Of a stretch of DNA of 64,000 bases, positions 11,901 through 26,900 are shown piece by piece. Source of the DNA: Schistosoma haematobium (lineage: Eukaryota > Platyhelminthes > Trematoda > Strigeidida > Schistosomatidae). The stretch lies in the NCBI RefSeq assembly GCF_000699445.3, contig NC_067196.1:91545364-91609363 (forward strand). Reading direction: 5' to 3'. The translations under genes were made by a program, and so were the position numbers. Numbering within the stretch: the stretch's first letter is position 1; the number at the start of each line of letters is the position of its first letter. The notes beneath the pieces are model-generated. The model saw nothing but the letters and a program-made list of their open reading frames with translations, was not told the origin of the DNA and searched no databases.

Positions 11901-14900
11901 TGGCCGTTGCGTCCTATCATAGGACTCCTCAGTAGTGGGCATCCACGACCCTGCTTGCGAGATTCGAACTCAGAAGCTATCGGTATCGTACGTGAACGCT
12001 TAACCTTTAGACCACTGATCCGGTATCCAACAGTGTTAATGTCTAACCTCAACCAGTCCATGAAATTGTGAGACCATCTTCCATTGTACTGAGGTAAATA
12101 CCTGTCTCTATCTAATATGGATTAACTCCTATTGGTCACGACTTCTCACTAGAACTATTGATTAATTAGTCTAGAGGTTGACCATAGGCGGAGAAGTGAT
12201 TGAAGATATTCATCTTTTTAACACTGAATATTTAAAAAATGTATTTTACAGTATTCAAAATATTGTAAACATATAGAGAAAAGTGGTTAGGTCAAATGAT
12301 CTATTATCAAACAACAACAACAACAAAAACATTGATCCATTTATTTTGATCCGATAATTCACAAATGCCATGTGACCCGAGAAAAATGATAATATCATTT
12401 TTTATTGATTATAGTATACATATCATGTAATTATGTGAATATATTGTGATGATGATGATGATGATGATGATAGAGTTATTCGTGCCTTGGTTAATAATAG
12501 TTTCATTATAGCTTATCTTCAGTAGGTTAAATGTTAAAGAATAACTTTTTCTACAGATAGATGTATTATAAACAAATATGGATAATAATTAGCAATGGAA
12601 TCCAGGATGCACGTTTCGTCCTATTTCAGACTCGTCAGCTGAAAGTACCTACATCCCATGCTTGTAATACACACATATATGCACATCAATGAAAAGATAC
12701 AAGTAAACAATACCAAATGAATTTAGATAGATGTATTATTGTATAACATTTGTTTGTACTATAATAATTTTACTGCGGAAAATCTAATACTATTACCCCA
12801 TTAGGTATATAACTACAAATATATGAATATATTCAAATCATTAGAGCTTTGTCGTGTACTAGGAAGAAACAGCCGTCCAGTCCTTCCAGGTTTTCCATGG
12901 TGATCTAGCTTCAATTGATTCATGATTTGAACCAGTGAAATTTCTAAAATCTCTATAAAACCCCTTCTGATAATTAAGTATCTGTTAATCAGATTGATTT
13001 CTTGTAATTCAGGTAAATTTAATGAAGAGACCTATAATTTATAGATGAATCAATAGAATGAAAGATGGAAAGATTTAAATGTTGTCACGTAGTTCACTCA
13101 TTCATAATTTGTGTTAGGTTCACTACTTGATTAATGCAGAATACGGTTACAACTACGACATTTGAACGTTAGAACTTCAGTGTTGTAAATCAGAAGAAAA
13201 GCTGAAGAAGTGTTTATTTGGTATGAATCAAAATGTACAGTAAATCACGGGTATTTATGGATATTAGCATTTGTTAAATCAACATTATATTTCGACCAAT
13301 CCGCAAAGAGACATATTATGCTACTGTCCACTAGTAGCATGCCAGGTTTATATTTTAGAAAGCTCCATCACTATCTGATTGGCTGGAAACTCTTTGACTA
13401 CTTTAGGGCCTCTGGAGCCTTCGTTGTAGTTCTCGGAAGCCGACTCAACAATTTGACATTATAAATAGATTGTCAGTTGATAATGAAAACCATAACTCTA
13501 ATTTATGAGATTTAATTCTAACTTTAAATCTTAATCCTAATTCCTTACATTAATTCATAACTCTCAACAGAAAACCCTGAATATGGATTTCGTGTCAGTT
13601 CTCACTTGTCAACAAAATGTACTTAGTATCTTGGAGAGACTGATACTCTCTATGAGATTTGATCTGAAGCTATTCATTTTCATGGTCTGGGATATTACCG
13701 TTTAGTTATTCAGTCAGCAAATGACCGTCTGTAGTACAGCGATATCGATAATGATTTATCACTTGGATTTACAGAAGTCTGATTGATAGAATTCGATCAA
13801 CCCTTAAAACTAAACAAATATGATGTTGATCACTATTCAGTGACCAATGGCTATACAGATTTATAGTGTTTCAAACTATAAGAAAACAATTTTCTGATAC
13901 TCTTTAATCTTCAGTGGTTCACAAAATAATATACAATTAGGGATTTAATCACTAAACTTCTTGTATTTACGAAATAAGTTTGAATAATACTTCATCAAAC
14001 TTTTTTTCGGCAAACCAAGAGTATGTTAATCTCAGAAGGGGTTTTGTGGAGATCCTAGTAATTTCAGTCATGAGTCGATTACAGCTAGACCATTATGTCA
14101 GTCTTTTTTTTCCAAGGTTTTTGGTTTAAGAGGAGTATTTTTATGGTGTTACATCTTCTAAACTCAAAGTAGTGTTGTGATCGGTATTCAATATAATCCT
14201 TAAACTTCGTCAAATGTTCGTCCTGATAACCATCACTAGATGACACCCCAGTCGTGTATTATTCAGAAAGTGAATACGAAGTGTTAAGTTTATTATTGCA
14301 CCATGCACATCCAAACAAAATTATATGTATGTGACGAAATCTCAGCATCGATACAGGGGCCTCGACTAGCTTTTGCCAACTTGCGTCATTTATGGCGTAG
14401 GCGAGACATCCATCTACCAACAAAAGGACGGCTTTACTGAGCAGCAGTTCGTTCCGTCCTACTTTACGGCAGTGAAACCAAATAACTAATGCAGTTGTTA
14501 GGAAATGGGTACTATGCAAAGATGGCAAATCAATAAGTGAAGTAGTGAAACTTCACCAGTTGAGATGGCTTGGAAACCTGTAACGTATGCCCAACCACCG
14601 AGTTCCCCGACATGCGATGTTTCATGGTGTAGGACGAGGATGAAAGAAAGCTAGGGGTGGCCAGACCAAAACATGGCACAAATCCATGAAGTCACTGACT
14701 AGTGGACTGCATGAGCCATGTTGTTAGGTGTAGACAACCTGGTCGGGATCCACGAGATGATAGCAACCGATGGTTAGAGACGTTGAGTGACATGGCTCAA
14801 AATCGTTTGCAATGGCGCAGGTGCATATACTCTTTGTATTCTCCCAAATTCTAATCTCCTGATTCCTCTTTGTCTCTTTTTTTTCTCTTCCCAAATTTAT

Positions 14901-17900
14901 TTCACTGGGTTATACTCTTTAAATAACATCTTCAAACCCTAATCTTTCCGATTACTGCTTATACTCTTACCGCCTCTACCACTACGGGATTTGAATTGAC
15001 AACTGCATCTCTGTGCTAATGTGTTATGGCAACTCGAACTCATGTACGTACGTACAAAGTTCTACGTTGTTACTGACTGACCATTGAAGTAACTATTTCT
15101 ATGAATTCAATGTTCATTATATTATGCTAATAAAGTATGACAACTTGAACCAATCCATATAAATGTGCCTAGTCCTACATTGTAGTTAACTGACTGACAT
15201 ATTGTGATATGTATTCATTTTTATACCAAAAGAAATCGATAATGCAACATATCAGTATCTTAGATACTCAACTGATCCTTTCGATGAAAAGAAACCTAAA
15301 TATTTTACGATCATCCTTTTTGTTGTTGTTGTTGTTGTGGTAAAAAAAACTAATCAATATTTTATACCATTATTATTATTATTATTTTTTAGGGATTATA
15401 TAGTGAAATATTAGGTCCAACATTACCTACTCTTATGTATAATACAAAATCGAATTATGAACAAATTGGTATGGCATTATCAACAAGAGGAATTGGTTTA
15501 TTATTTGGTTCATTAATTGGTGGAATATTATCTGATCGTTATAAATCATTACGTAGTCTATTTATCATGTTATCATTAATAATTGGTGCTATAACAACCC
15601 TAATTATACCATGGTGTATAAATATAATTATATTAACAATTATATTATTTATAGCTGGATTCTCACATGGTTTCTTAACAACAAGTAAGTAGTTATATTA
15701 TGATCAATTGTTAGGTAAATTCATAATGTAGTTTAATATAAAAATGAATTACTTACTTACTTACTTACGCCTGTTACTCCTCATGGAGGGGCATAAGCCG
15801 CCCACCAGCACTCTCCATACAAACCTGTTCTGGGCATTCATTTCCAGCTATTTCCAGTTGTTATTCATCCTTTTCATATCTACTTCTATTTCCTGACGTA
15901 ATGTGTTCTTTGGCCTTCCTCTTTTCCACATCTCTTCACGATCCCAAGTTAGCACTTACCTCGTGATGCAGTTTGTATGTTCTATCCATTTTCATCGTCT
16001 TTACCTGGTTTCCTCTTCAGCTGGAATCTGGTTTGTTCTTTCCCACTGAATGCTGTTACTGATGGTATCCGGTTAATAATGGATGTTGAGTATCTTGCGT
16101 AGACAACTATTTATAAATATTTGTGCATGTTTGATGATGGTTGTTGTAGTTCTCCATGTTCCATCTCTGTACAGTATGACTGACTGTCTTGACGTCCGTA
16201 TTAAAGATTCTGGATAAATTACTTCAGGTTACTTTAAAAAACAAGAAATTATGACTCAGTCAGTAAAAAATACTTTATATCTGAGACTGGAATTTAAAAG
16301 GGGATATAGAGGGTGATATTCTAACACATCGACTCAAAAGATCTGTCAAAAGGACGTTTCATGCCGCCAAGCTGCATATAATTTTCCCAACTAAATCAGT
16401 ATTTACACAACTAATCAATGATAGGTTACTGATGATGGGCTCCCTCATGTGTGTATACCAATTCAACTGCTCCTGTGGAGCTAGTTGCATAGGTTGTACC
16501 CAGAGGGCTTTGTCCTTGCATGTTTGTGAACATGTACCAGTATAGTTGGGAAAAGGAGTTACTAAATCGATCAACAGCACTATTCTTTATAACTTGATAC
16601 ATAGTGAACATCATATCAAAATAGAGGAAGCTTTCTCTGTTTTATATCAAGTTCCAAAAAATGTATCTTAAAAAGCTAGGTTACGGTTACTCTACATAGC
16701 CTAAACCATCTGGATCAATTCCAGAAAACCAAACTTATGTATCCAGCCTGTATGTTTACCTTGGCCTACGATTGGATCACCGGATACCTAAATTGAGTAT
16801 TATAAACCTTTTACCCCCTTCCTTTTTTTATTACTTCTACCTTAATCTTCACATCCGTCATCCCTAATTCACATGAATTGAAGTATATGTGTCGTAACAC
16901 ATGCAAACGTTTACCATTTTCAACAGATAACATTGTCCATTTCATTAATACACGCCTAATTTGGCCTTTGCGGCCTGGATAGCTCAGTGGTAACTGCTCT
17001 GACTGTGAAGCTGGGCGACACGGGATCGAATCCATTAGAGAGCATCAGTTCCCTCACGATTACAGGCGCACCATTCTGACGAGTGCCAAGTAGCACGAAA
17101 CCTATCTCCAGGGTTTCGTGTTCACAACCTTATATTAGCCTTTGTAAAACATCACAATACTTATGGACTTATAACCGTAGAGCGTGATAATGAAGTTATT
17201 GATAATATTTATTCGATTGAATAGTCTTCATTTTGCATATATTATCTTACAGTTTATGATTACTCTTTTTGAGATATAAACATTTGATAGTAGTTTATTC
17301 ACTTCGGTAGTAAATTTTAATTCGGTAAAGGATCTATTCATCTCTATTATGGTATATCCATGATTAACTCAGTAATATATAAATACCTTTGAAAACTAGA
17401 CAGGATTGAAAAAACTCTATGTCTTAGTGTTGAACACTTCAGTTGTTCACTTCCAAGACCTCACCAGGCATTGATTAACATGGGACGAGGGCTTAATCAT
17501 GAAACCATTTAGTTGAAATCCAGAAGTACATATTCCCAAATTCGTTCACTTCATAATCGTTTAATTTCTCATATGTTTGAATTTCATCGATTAACGCTTG
17601 CCAAATGAACTCAGAGAACATATCTATATTTAAATCACTGTTGTGTACACGATTATAGTTTTACTGGAGCTGTTTTTTGGGGGGTTATTTTAGTTCATAT
17701 ATTTTATTAAGTCCCTGATGGAATCATGTGTACTTACTGTTATATTGTACTAAAAGATAGCTATTCAGTGTTTTTGTGTTTTCAATGGCATTTTAATTGG
17801 CATCAATATTTACTGAATACCATTTATAATTCACCTTTAGAAACCAAACATGAAATTCAACAAAAACGACCGTTGAGGGCCTAACCAATCCTCTAGAGCT

Positions 17901-20900
17901 TAGGCGTTCGCCATGAGATCGAACTATCTGGGTTTGATTGTCAGATGATGAATTAAACTCTGAATGTGTTTTGATGGAGACCAGCATTCAAAATGTTTTC
18001 ATTTATGAAACATCTCATGAATTCATTGATATATCGATCCAGCTGTACTGGATGTTCTAGAATCCTCTTCACATTGAGCCACTTATTTGCCTAGCTTGAT
18101 AGAGGCAAGTTAAATGAAATAGCTTGTCGTTTAATTTACTGTTAAATATTGGTCGACTGAAGAACAATAACAATGTTGTTGAGAAGAATGTTGTTTTACG
18201 GAAGTTAGAAGTCTTATTCTTACAGATATCTACAGTTTTGTCATCTTTGAAATCAATGATCAAGTGAAATACTTTCTTCTATACTGTATTCTTATTACTA
18301 TCTTCAGACAGATTATATTCACATTAATAAACGTATTACTAATTGTCGTTATAGTAAAAAGAGTTTTATATGCTATAACTTGTGCCCTGTGTTCTATTAA
18401 TGCATAACGTAATGATACCGCCAATTAGAGAACAGTGTTTTATCGACCGGACCAATGACACAAAACCCGTACGAGCAGTCCAGAGCCCTTATCGGTTCTG
18501 CTTCCCGCCTAACCCTGTCTGTTAAGTCCATGGTCTGTGATATGAATCATTTATTTCAAACATACGAGGTTTATATATCAACCAAACAAACCACATCGCA
18601 CCACAAAATAGGAAACAACATTTGTACAAGATTTAGCCAAATGTGGGTGTGAATGTAGGAGATAGTAATTGATAGACTGGGCATAACTCAAGAATGGTAA
18701 ATCGTATTATAATAGTCTATGGGTCAAATTAAAGCTTATAATTAGAGGGACATGAATATGCATAGTTTAGTTATGTGACAATTATACGATAAAAATATTA
18801 ATCCATAAATGGATCCCAAAAGTTACCCTTTATTATTCTCATCAGAATATCACAATATATCTACAGTTTTACAGCTTAATTCATTAAAGAATAAACATTT
18901 ATCTTGTAACCATTCTTGCTTGTTTCTATACCTCATTTATTCATTAAATATGAAGATATTAAGAGGATTAATTGAATGGATTTCATAAACAATTATAAGT
19001 GAGATAAACACAATATCAAATAGTTTGTATCCAACTTATTTATTTACTAATTGAAATCTTGAACCGATTGATATTGGACTACCATTGAAAACTGGAAGCA
19101 TTGCAGTTAGGTTTCGTCCTATTGTGGGGCTCCTCAGTAATGCTCATTTACGATCCCGCTTAGCGGGATTTGAATCCAGGGCCTTCAATCTCGCATGCGA
19201 ACACTTAACCTATTAGACCATTGAACCGGTATCCAATGGTCTTAATGTCTAACGTCTATCGAACTCTGTCCTAAGCAACTCATTAACACTAATTTTCTTA
19301 ATATAATTTGATCATTTAAATTGTTTGTGAGAATGTACGTTAAGAATAGTATGATTTCAAGATTAGGAGAATGGTGAATAACTCTTCAAATGATCAATCT
19401 CGATACTGTAACTGTACTATGCTTGATATTTGGTACTGATTATAATTTTTTCGTTCTTTCTTTCTAAAAATTACATTTCATGACGTTAACTAAACGTTTT
19501 CATTGTATATTGATACATACATTCACGATTATCATATTGTATTCGTAATGAATGATGTCAATATGATTGAATTTCGGAAAAAAATATATAAAAGAATAAT
19601 CAGTGAAATTATACCGTTAGTACTGTCAAAAGATAAAAAGAGAATGTTGAGTTGCATTGTAAGTAAGCGATGTACATATACGATGTATGTTACTAATGTT
19701 TGCATATATAAGTAGTATGTAAATAATGATAAACGGTGGCACAGTTTCGTGAATTGGTTGAGATTAGACATTAACATCGTTGCATACCGGCTCAGTGATC
19801 TAGTGGTTAAGCGCTCTTGTGCGAGGTCGATAGCTCCTTGGTTCGAACCCAGCGGGTGGGATCGTGATTGCGCACTGCTGAGAAGTGGATACGCCTGCGC
19901 CATTGCAAACGATTTTGATCCATGTCATTCAAGGTTTCTAACCATCGGTTGTTATCGTCTCGCTGATCTCAACCATGTAGTCTACACCTATCGACATGGC
20001 TTACACAGTCCACTAGTCATTGACTTCATGGATTTGTGACCTTGGAAGTGTCTAGAGCTAAATGAGGGTTGTAAACCTGTATGAGGAATTAAAGTTCTAA
20101 TTTACAATTGATGATTAAGGTTAGGAATTAGATTTACGGTTTTTCATCACAAACTGACATCAGCTAAAATGCCAAGACGCTATTTGACCAAGACTTGTTA
20201 TCCTGAATCTAATTGGTTAGTTCATAAATTATAATCTCGCCAGATATAGAAATAATGTATTTGTTGTATAATTTTCACATTTTACTAAACGACTATATAA
20301 TTGTGCATGAAACAATAAATTGGTTATTCTCACCGACTTGTCATGTGCTACAATCTATACATACATCTGTATGAATAAGCACTAGATTTTCTGTCAATCA
20401 TTGATTTCCAATATTCGGGAATGTTAAATGTTAATATTTTATTTTTCTGATAGATATATCATACGCACTTTCTGAATTTCACTTCTAGTCATCATCCATT
20501 TCTTACTTACTTACTTACTTACGCCTGTTACTCCTCATGGAGGAGCATAAGCCGCCCACCAGCACTCTCCATACAAACCTGTTCTGGGCATTCATTTCCA
20601 GCTATTTCCAGTTGTTATTCATCCTTTTCATATCTACTTCTATTTCCTGACGTAATGTGTTCTTTGGCCTTCCTCTTTTCCACATCTCTTCACGATCCCA
20701 AGTTAGCACTTACCTCGTGATGCAGTTTGTATGTTCTATCCATTTTCATCGTCTTTACCTGGTTTCCTCTTCAGCTGGAATCTGGTTTGTTCTTTCCCAC
20801 TGAATGCTGTTACTGATGGTATCAGGTTAATAATGGATGTTGAGTATCTTGCGTAGACAACTATTTATAAATATTTGTGCATGTTTGATGATGGTTGTTG

Positions 20901-23900
20901 TAGTTCTCCATGTTCCATCTCTGTACAGTATGACTGACTGTCCTGACCTTTGTATTGAAGATTTTGACTTTGATATTGGTTGGAAGTTGTTAACCAGGAA
21001 AAATAATTCATTGTATAATCTACGGTTACTTACTTAATTACTTACTCCTGTTACTCTCAATGGAGCATAGGCCGCCGACCAGCATTCTTCAACCCACTCT
21101 GTCCTGGGACTTCTTTTCTAATTCCATCCAATTCTTGTTCATTTTTGTCATGTCTATTTCCATTTGCCGGCGTAATGTGTTCTTTGGTCTTCCACTTCTC
21201 CTCCTTTGGCCTTGAGGATTCCATGTGACGGCTTGCCTTGTGACACAGTTGAGTGCTTTCCTCAATGTGTGTCCTATCCACTTCCAGCACTTCTTCCTGA
21301 TTTCTTCTTCCACTAGAATCTGGTTTGTTCTCTCCCACAATAGGTTGTTGCTGATAGTGTTTGGCAAACGGATCCGAAGTATTTTGCATAGACAACTATT
21401 TATAAACACTTGTATCTTCTGGATGATAACTTTCATAGTTCTCCAGGTTTCTGCCCCATACAGTAGAACTGTCTTGACATTTGTATTGAAAATCCTGACC
21501 TTGGTGTTGGTTGACAGTTGCTTTGAGTTCCAGATGTTCCTCAGCTGTAAATATGCTGCTCTTGCTTTGTCGATCCGCGCCTTCACATCTGCATCAGATC
21601 CACCCTGTTCATCAATGATGCTGCCCAAATACGTAAAGGTTCTTACATCTTCCAAATCTTCTCCGTCAATTGTGATTGGATTGGTGCATTCTGTGTTGTA
21701 TCGGAGAATCCTGCTTTTCCCTTTGTGTATATTGACACCTACTGCTGCTGAGGCTGCTGCCACATTGTTCGTCTTCTCCTGCACATGTTGTTGCATTTGG
21801 TATAGAAGGGCCAGATCATCTGCGAAGTCTAGACCGTCCAACTGCATCTTAGATGTCCATTGTATCCCGTGCTTCCCTTCATAATCTACGGTAACAAAAA
21901 TAAATTATAGTTACCAAGTTATCAATTTTAAAAATTATGATCACTGCTGTTATCTGGTTAATCAGGAAATCTTGTTTCTTTTTTTGTCTCGAAGATTTCA
22001 TTTGTTAGATCATCTTGTTCTTTACAACCCATTCTCCTTAACGAAGACGTAAAACAATAATGTTATTCAAACTTTTCTCTTATTTCCTGTAATTCACATG
22101 GGATTTGTTGTTTGTGTGTGTGTGTCTGTGTTTCTTTGTTTTTTTTATATTGTAGGCGGTAATCCACTACTTGCTTCTGTTTGGGAAGAAAAAGCAGCTG
22201 GACCATTTAGTTTAATGCATTCCGGTTATGGTATGGGAGCAGCATTAGCTCCTTTATTAGTGAAACCATTTACAATTCCTTCAACTTCAGTTAATAATAT
22301 TACAAATAATAATCATTCCTTAGCAACAAATATTGCTACTAAACAAGATAATTCAACTGAATTAGTGATTGTCAATGCTGTGATACCTTATTCAATCGTT
22401 GCTGGAATTGTATTATTTTGTGTATTTTATTTTTTAATAATTATGTGTATTGATCATTCAACAAATCCAGAACACAATGGAATTATGTCATTAAGAAATA
22501 ATAACAATTCCAAGGTAAATTGTTTTGTTTCACAGTGTATTTCTCTATTCGTGTAATGTTTATTAAAACTAAACTAGAATCAGATATGAAAAAGATGAAT
22601 AACAACTGGAAAGAGCTGGAGAGGATCGCTCAGGACTGAGTTAGATAGAGAATGCTGGTGAGCAGCTCCTCCACGAGGAGTAACAGGCGTAAGTAAGTAA
22701 GAAATGAATGATGAGTAGAAGTGAAATCCAGAAAAGGTGTATGATTTAAGGCATATTTGATCCAATCTTCACACGTTGTATATATGTCAATAAGAGACTC
22801 GTCAATTGCAGTCCTAAACATCAAAAGGAAAATACAAGTAAACAGTCAGTCAGTCTGTCAGCTACAACGTAGAATCAGGCACATATATGCATAGTTTCCG
22901 TACCTCATTAGCATAACAAGATGAACACCGAATTCATAGAAGTAGTAGTTTATTTAATATTTTAATATACAAAAATAAGATTGCATATAAGGATATGATA
23001 CAGGAGGAAAGAATTAGTTGGTAGAAAGAAAGATATGAAGCGATTTCAATCTCATAGTTTAGGAGAAGATAAAGACTGTACCCACCGATGCGATTGTGAT
23101 TGATTCTGAGCGATGTCACCCACAGTCTCCAACCATTAGTTATGATATTCACACGGAACCCAACCAAGTAGTCTGTATCAACCAACATGGTTCCGACTAG
23201 AAGTTAGTGACTTCAAGTACTGATGCCACATATTGATTTGGCCGCCTCTAATTTCCTTTCAACCAATCCCAACATTAATCTGCATTGCGCTTCATAATAA
23301 TCGGTGTTCAGGCATACGCAACATGTGACCCAACTATCTCAGTCAATGAAGATTCACAACCCCACCAACTGATTTACCATCATTCCTTAATACCCTGCAT
23401 CTAACTTCACTATTACTTACCCGGTGATCCCAGCAGATGCAAGCAATATTCCTAAGGTATCTGTGATCAAATACTAGTAGCTTACGAGTATCTTCTACTC
23501 TTAATGTATTGTATTGTTTACTTGTTTAAAGTAAACAATACAAAATGGAATTTAACTTGTTAGTTGTTATACTCATATTATACAGGAGGATTTCTGTGAT
23601 TTGATTAGAAGAAATTTTTGATTATTAAGATCAATTAATAAAATGTTAATCAACAGATTAATGAAATGATATCATCAATTGGTTGAGTGATGCATATACA
23701 TGAGATTGTACTAGTGACTTAGACCTCCTCCACTATAAGTTTTTCGAAATTAAAGATCATACCATTAGTCAGATGAATAATTTTCCATGTTCCTATACAG
23801 AATATGAACACAAAACAAACAAAAAAACATAATAAGATGTCATAGGCGATCGGAGCAAATTATCTTGTAAGTTACTCATTCTCTAATCAATGGAAACCTA

Positions 23901-26900
23901 ACTTTTTAGCCTAGACTTTGGGTATCGTAATAACTAATGATAAGATTGATATTATTATAAGTGGACAATTAATAAGATTATAGACTACTCAAACTCGTTC
24001 TATGCTTAGGTGCGGCCAAACCAAATGGTAGCATCAGTGCTTGAAGTCACTAACTTTTAGTCTTAACCATGTTGGCAGATGAAGACCACTTGGTTGGGTT
24101 CCGTGTGAATATCATAACTAATGGTTGGAGACTGTGGGTGACATCGCTCAGAATCAATCACAATCGCATCGGTGGGTACAGTCTTTATCTTCTCCTAAAC
24201 TATGAGATTGAAATCGCTTCATATCTTTCTTTCTTTCTACTTACTAAATCTTTCTTCCTGTACTATGTTCTTATATGCAATCTTTTTTTTATATATTACC
24301 ACCACTGAATTAACTACTTCTATGAATTCAGTGTTCATTTTGTTGTGCTAATGAGGTATGGCAATTTGTATCTATGCATTTATGTGCCTGATTCTACGTT
24401 GTAGCTGACTAACTGACTGACTGACTGAAAAGTGTGATGATACAACTGTTGACTTTGTTTCAAAGTTAGTGTACTTATCATCGTTTATTGTGGGTCAGAT
24501 TAATCGTTTTTGTCTAGGAAGATTAAGTTTTATCATGTCGGTTGATTCTAATGATCTGGAATATGCTGTTGAACAGATACATAACGTACAACCTTGTAAA
24601 CTGGAAAATAGATTACGAACGAAGATATTTTCATCGTTGTACTTCAGTTAATTTTTAGGGGAGGTTCATCAGCCTAGATAGTAAATGGAACAGTGGTACA
24701 TAAACTGAAAGCCCACTTGATTGTCACTAATTTCCAACACTTATCTGACTTTGATACAGTCAAGTTCTCTGAGCTAGGCGGTTTGAGAAGTGAACTTTTT
24801 TTCTACCTTTCTAGACAACATCACTATCACTACAAGCTCCGATTAGTTGTTATAAGCAATTTATTCTCTGTCTTGAAGTTTATGGTGATGATGTTAATTA
24901 GAATGACAACGAAAACTTCTTGGAAAATCGCCTAGATCACAGAACATAACTTTATTGAAATCATCATCTTAAGCTTAAAATCTCACCTCCATCTTGAAAT
25001 GTTTGACAGTCTATCATGTGGTAAGTATACCAGTCTACTGTTCACATTCTATCAGTTGATAACTATCAAACATGATCATTGAGGGTTGCCTTCAGCCATT
25101 GATTGGTAACATGAGATCATAAGCATCTTCACAGAATTATTTATACATTCTAAATGCACCCGTACGAATAACTGACAACTTATTTTGTTGACCTGAAATT
25201 TGATTCTGAAGAACAATAAATGCTTTAAAACCAATTCATCCAGTTCAAAGACCACAACACCTTTAACATCCTAAAGTCAAGCTATAATTATTATCCATCA
25301 TCTGTAGATGAGCTGCACAAATAACTACATATTAGATACACGTGACATGGAGATTCGGAAATAGTTTTATTGATAGAGTATATCAGGATAATAATTGTAT
25401 ACAGTTGTTTGTAAAAATACGCTTGTGTAAGTATGAAAACTACCCTACTGTTTAAAACGAATGAAACATGGCCCAGTTCATATCTGTAACATAATGACTT
25501 TAGAACAAGTGTAGTATCTATTTAGCTATCATCTTAGAAAGCTGATTAAGTAATCAAGTAATTGTAGGCATAGAGGCACGAAATAAATATCAACATATTT
25601 TCTACCAAGTATGGATAGTGGCTAGCAGTGGAATCCAGTTTGATGCGCGTTCCGTCCTATTTGGGACTCGTCAACTGGATGTACCTGCATCTCAGAGTTG
25701 TTGTACACTCTGGGACTCGAACCCAGTACCTTTCGCTCTAAACGCCATCACGATATCCACTTAACTACTGAGTCCTGATAGCCACTTGCTTGTGCAATGG
25801 GATGAAGTTCATTTCACTTGGTATTGTTTTACTTGAATCTAACCATTGATGTTTAGGACTGCAATTGATCAGTATCTTATTGGAATATGTGCATAATGTT
25901 CGTATTGCCTCGATATTACCTTGATCTACAAGCATTATATGCACACATGCCAATAAGAGACTGATCAGTTGCAGTCCTAAACATCAATGGGTAGATTCAA
26001 GTAAAACAATACCAAGTGATATTTTCTACCAGTTTGAGAAAACAAATTCAAGTGAATATTTTTGAAAGCATCAACTTGCAATTTTCAATTTTTCGACTGG
26101 GATCATGGACCGATTGATATTAGACCACTATGGAAAACCTGGAAACACTGAACAGCCATTTCGTCCTATTGTGGGACTCCTCACTAGTGGGCATTCACGA
26201 CACCGCCCCGTGGGATTCGACCCCAGGTACTTTGGTCTAATGCGCAAACGCTTAATCTCTAGACCACTGAGCTGGCATCCAGTGGTGATAGTGTCCAACA
26301 TCAACCGATCCGCGAAATTGCGCAACCATCTTCCATTTAACTGAGATAGATACTTGTCTCTACCTGATAAGGATTAGCTCCACTGGTCACAAGTGTCTAG
26401 CTCCGTGACGGAATTCTCAGAGTTCATGTGAGAAGCCGTATACATTATTAGGATACATATTACCCAGACAAAATTTCTAGACAGTTTATTGTCTAGTTAA
26501 AAAAAATAAAAAAAGACGAACAACCATATCGATTGATTTTTATGTCAATCATAAAAATGATGAAAATTGAAGAAAAAAACTGTAAATGATTATTTAGAAA
26601 ATTAGATGATTTTTATTTCTTATAATATGAATATCTCAAGTATTATACGTAAAGATTGATGGTAACTAGCAGTGGAAACTAGGACGCGTGTTTCCTTCTA
26701 TTTGGCGTTCGTCCACTGGATGTAAATGTATTCGAGTTGATGTTTACTACGCGACTCGAACCTAGTACTTTTTATATCAAACCTCATCGGATTATTCACT
26801 TGACAGGATGCACATCCTAAATATCAATGGGAAAACTTGAATAACCAATAGAAAATGAATTAAACTTCACCCCATTCTGCAAAGCAGTGGCTATCTAGAC

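Noticed and set aside
13210..13464. 84-codon open frame in intron 1 as an extra transporter exon
   Set aside because: No hydrophobic pattern matching the family, and the four exons found already give a complete, in-frame transporter.
16975..17040. tRNA-like fold with a GTG anticodon-like loop (also at 37045 and 52335)
   Set aside because: The acceptor stem does not close, box B is degenerate, and the segment is the head of SINE-C repeated in the window.
22843..22860. Short regular GTCA/CTGA or GTAA/ACTT runs as CRISPR-like or telomeric repeats
   Set aside because: They are the terminal tandem repeats of RTE-B and RTE-A elements and recur only at those ends.
24469..24935. Two open frames as a nested gene in intron 3
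   Set aside because: No recognisable domain, weak start context and no paired splice signals.
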